This document shows positions 61,411-64,000 of a stretch of DNA of 64,000 nucleotides, piece by piece. This stretch comes from Saururus chinensis (Eukaryota > Streptophyta > Magnoliopsida > Piperales > Saururaceae), in NCBI GenBank assembly GCA_035235625.1, contig CP141140.1, positions 17,194,685-17,258,684 of the forward strand, read 5' to 3'. Position numbers and translations under genes: made by a program. How positions within the stretch are numbered: position 1 is the first letter of the stretch; the number at the start of each line of letters is the position of its first letter. The notes under the pieces are model-generated. The model saw nothing but the letters and a program-made list of their open reading frames with translations. It searched no databases and had not been told where the DNA came from.

Positions 61411-64000
61411 GCTGATGCATGTCATGCATATAGGGGCTTAGTTAGGTGCCTTCATATTTACAATGGGTTCAAGAATTCCTTCTCAAGCTGGAGATGTAGT
61501 GAAGAAGCTTTATATCTTATAGTCCATGCATTAGTGTTGGAGTGTGGCAGGTAGTTTAAGAGAGTATTAGGCAACATATCAAAAAGTGGTGCAAAAGGAG
61601 GACATAATATATCTTACTGCCTGCACTTAAGTTCAGGGTTATGAAGCAAATATGTTTCCTGTGATTGATACTTGCATGAGAAGGTTTTCTCGTAATTAAT
61701 GTATACATATGCTGTGCTTTTTTTAGCCCGTTCATATATTTTAATGCTTTAAGGATGTGCATCTTAAAATCTACATAGAGCATTACAAGATGATATGATG
61801 CAAGATCGTTGCTTTTTAGAATTATTAGGGGCTGTTTGGCAACCAATTTGTAGCTGATTTGTGGGCTGATTTGGAGAGAATTGTCATTATTTTCTTGTTT
61901 GAATGCACAAATTCATGCAAGAATAAATTCATTAAGAATTGTTTTTTTTTTGGCAACACAGATCTTTGACAAATGAGGATTCTTCAGTGAAATTCATGAA
62001 GAAGTGAAAAACCATTAATTTTCGACTAGTTGAATAATCCCCAGTGGAGGAGATTTCTCATATTCCTGGGAATTCATGGCTAGTGCGATTGCCAAGGCGC
62101 TATAAATGCACCTGACAGTGGTCTACCAATGAATTAAATCTTCATGAACCTCATTTGTCAAAGAATTCATTTGACAAATCAACTGCCAAAAAAACCCCAG
62201 AACATCTTTCTTTCTCTCCCTCTCTAGCCCCCTCCCTCTCCCTGGTTTTTCCCAAAAGGTGGCTCTTGTTGCCTTCACCAGATGGGAGGCCTCTGATCAT
62301 TGCTGCAAATATCCTCATCAGAGCATTGTTGTTGCCTCTGTCACCTCCTATTTCGATCTAGTGTGGTTGGTGCTGCTGGTCACCAATTACCATGTTAATA
62401 TGCTTCCAACGCTCGTTAGAGCACAGGGCAGGCAAGCAAATCAAACCTGCCCGCCTGCCCCATAAGGCCCACCCACAATCAAAATCACATGGCGGTGATG
62501 CATTCAGCACATGCACCTGTCAAATGTGCAGGGTGCATACTAACGGGTTTCACATATTAAGGGTAGAAATTTAATAGAATTTTTTTGGCCTTATGTTTCA
62601 TATTAAATCTGTACATGTGGATGAAGGGCAACTATATATACCATACTTGACAAGTCTCATCTAGATCAGCCAAGCCAATGACCTGTCCTCGGCTCTAGCC
62701 TTGGTTACCTTCCATGCTTAAACAACTTGACAACACTCCTGGGCTCAATGCTTAAATGAACCAACTTCAAATTTTACTCTTCTAACTAATACAGATTTGA
62801 AATTCTTTTTTGCACTCATGATTGACCGAGACTAGTAGTGATTGTCAGACCTAGAGCCACACACCCTTGTTTTCTAGTGATTACCTTGTTTAATCGGTAA
62901 GGGTGTGATTTGGAATTTCCTGAAATTTGTGGTATTGCATGTACTTTGTAAAAACTTGCAAAAAATGACTTCTTACTTTCCTCTCTTCTTCAACAAGGAG
63001 CAGTACATAATAAAGATTTGTTGAGAGTAAAAAATAGAGCTTTGTAGCCCCATCTTTGTATGTCCATTTCATAGTAAAACCAACACTTATTTTGCACCAT
63101 TTTCAAGTAAAAATCCACCATTAGATGCAAAAATATGGAGTGTAACGATTTCCATGCTTGTTTTTGTCACTTCTTCCATTGACAGGCTGCCATTCTTATA
63201 TATTTTATTCGAGTTACTGTGCATGCAAGTTGACTGTCCAATATTAGCTGACGTGCGGATGGGCTTCCTCAAGGTCGGAGCTCATCAACTGGGTGGTGTG
63301 GAAGGGGGATATTTAGCTATGTGCTGGTTTTACTATGAAATGGACATAAAAAATGGGGCTATAACTCTCTATTTTTTATTGTCTACAAATCTTTCTAAGA
63401 AAGTAAAAAGTCCCTTTATTGGAAGTTTTTACATAAGTACATGCAGCTACTCTAATTTCAAAAAATTTCGAATTGCACACTTTAAATAAGAAACGTGGTT
63501 ATCAATAGTGAACTAGGGTGTGTGACTCTATGTCCATCGTGTCAATCACGTCATGAATCAAAAAAAGAAGTTAGGATCTCTATTAGTTAGAAAGTGAAAT
63601 TTGAAGTTTCTTACTTAGAGCATTGTGCTCACGAGTCACGAGAGTTAAGTTGTCTAAGCATGGAAGGCAAGGCAAGTTCGGTAAATATAGTTGCACTATG
63701 TCCACATATAGATTCTATATTAAAAATATGGTAAAAAATTGATTTAACATTAAAATTTATACTTTAACAATATCTATCTATGAAATTAACTCCTAAGGAT
63801 TTTTCCTTGGGTTACTGGATTGCATATCAACCGCAATAGGTGGTGACTAGCAACCATAGCAGCTTGGAATAGGAGGTGGCGAAGGCGGCAACAACGCTTT
63901 CAGGTGGATATTTGTAACAACGATCAGTGGCCTCTCATCCGGTTAAGGCAATGGGGCACCTTTAGGAAAGGCAGAGAGACTTAAGTGTTTTGAATTCAGT

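Larger units (their letters stand above)
60588..64000. other. Probable introns or 3' flank of the COR27-like gene; no exon recognised
   Basis: No downstream exon could be identified with confidence. The stretch holds short direct repeats and SINE-like sequence, listed separately. Open frames at 62.2-62.5 kb and 63.1-63.5 kb are not recognisable. Confidence 0.4.

Overview
This is nuclear DNA of a flowering plant. The genes are split by GT-AG introns, the sequence between them is AT-rich and full of transposon remains, and the protein families are plant ones (ABA 8'-hydroxylase CYP707A, plant centrin, COR27/28-like, FAR1-related, S-domain receptor kinase). The species cannot be named; a non-grass monocot is only a guess. 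There is no bacterial, organellar or CRISPR content, and I found no previously undescribed multi-gene system. The interesting material is gene structure, promoter duplications and the wreckage of mobile elements.

Layout: 1-3.9 kb holds no recognisable gene. 3.9-7.5 kb (minus) is an intact centrin gene of seven coding exons whose first coding exon is only the ATG. Its promoter and ATG exon occur again at 10.3-12.6 kb, split there by a ~1.7-kb LTR-like element. A decayed RTE-type LINE (8.1-9.95 kb, minus) lies between the two copies. 13.4-13.9 kb is an LTR related to the copia element further along. 14.9-17.4 kb (plus) is a FAR1/FHY3-family pseudogene whose SWIM zinc finger is interrupted by a solo LTR. 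17.8-19.8 kb is a solo LTR with a perfect 5-bp target duplication. 22.3-24.9 kb (minus) is an intact nine-exon CYP707A gene (475 aa). 25.6-27.1 kb is another probable solo LTR, carrying four CGATCGATCGG-type motifs.

28.1-28.8 kb is a GC-rich island without a gene. 31.3-31.8 kb (minus) is a fragment of a receptor-kinase gene. 32.8-36.2 kb (plus) is a Ty3/gypsy element lacking its 3' half, with five in-frame stops, no frameshift and a fold-back at its broken end. 37.0-39.3 kb is another solo LTR with a perfect target duplication. 43.5-44.2 and 55.1-56.0 kb are members of the LTR family that broke the FAR1-like gene. 45.6-51.3 kb is a complete-length but dead Ty1/copia element with both LTRs. 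56.0-57.4 kb (minus) is an L1-type LINE fragment. 59.1-60.6 kb (plus) is the 5' part of a COR27/COR28-like cold/clock gene. Its upstream region holds a perfect 95-bp tandem duplication, an evening element and a G-box.

The three plausible living genes (centrin, CYP707A, COR27-like) are unrelated in function and stand as islands among transposon remains. They do not form a pathway or cluster.
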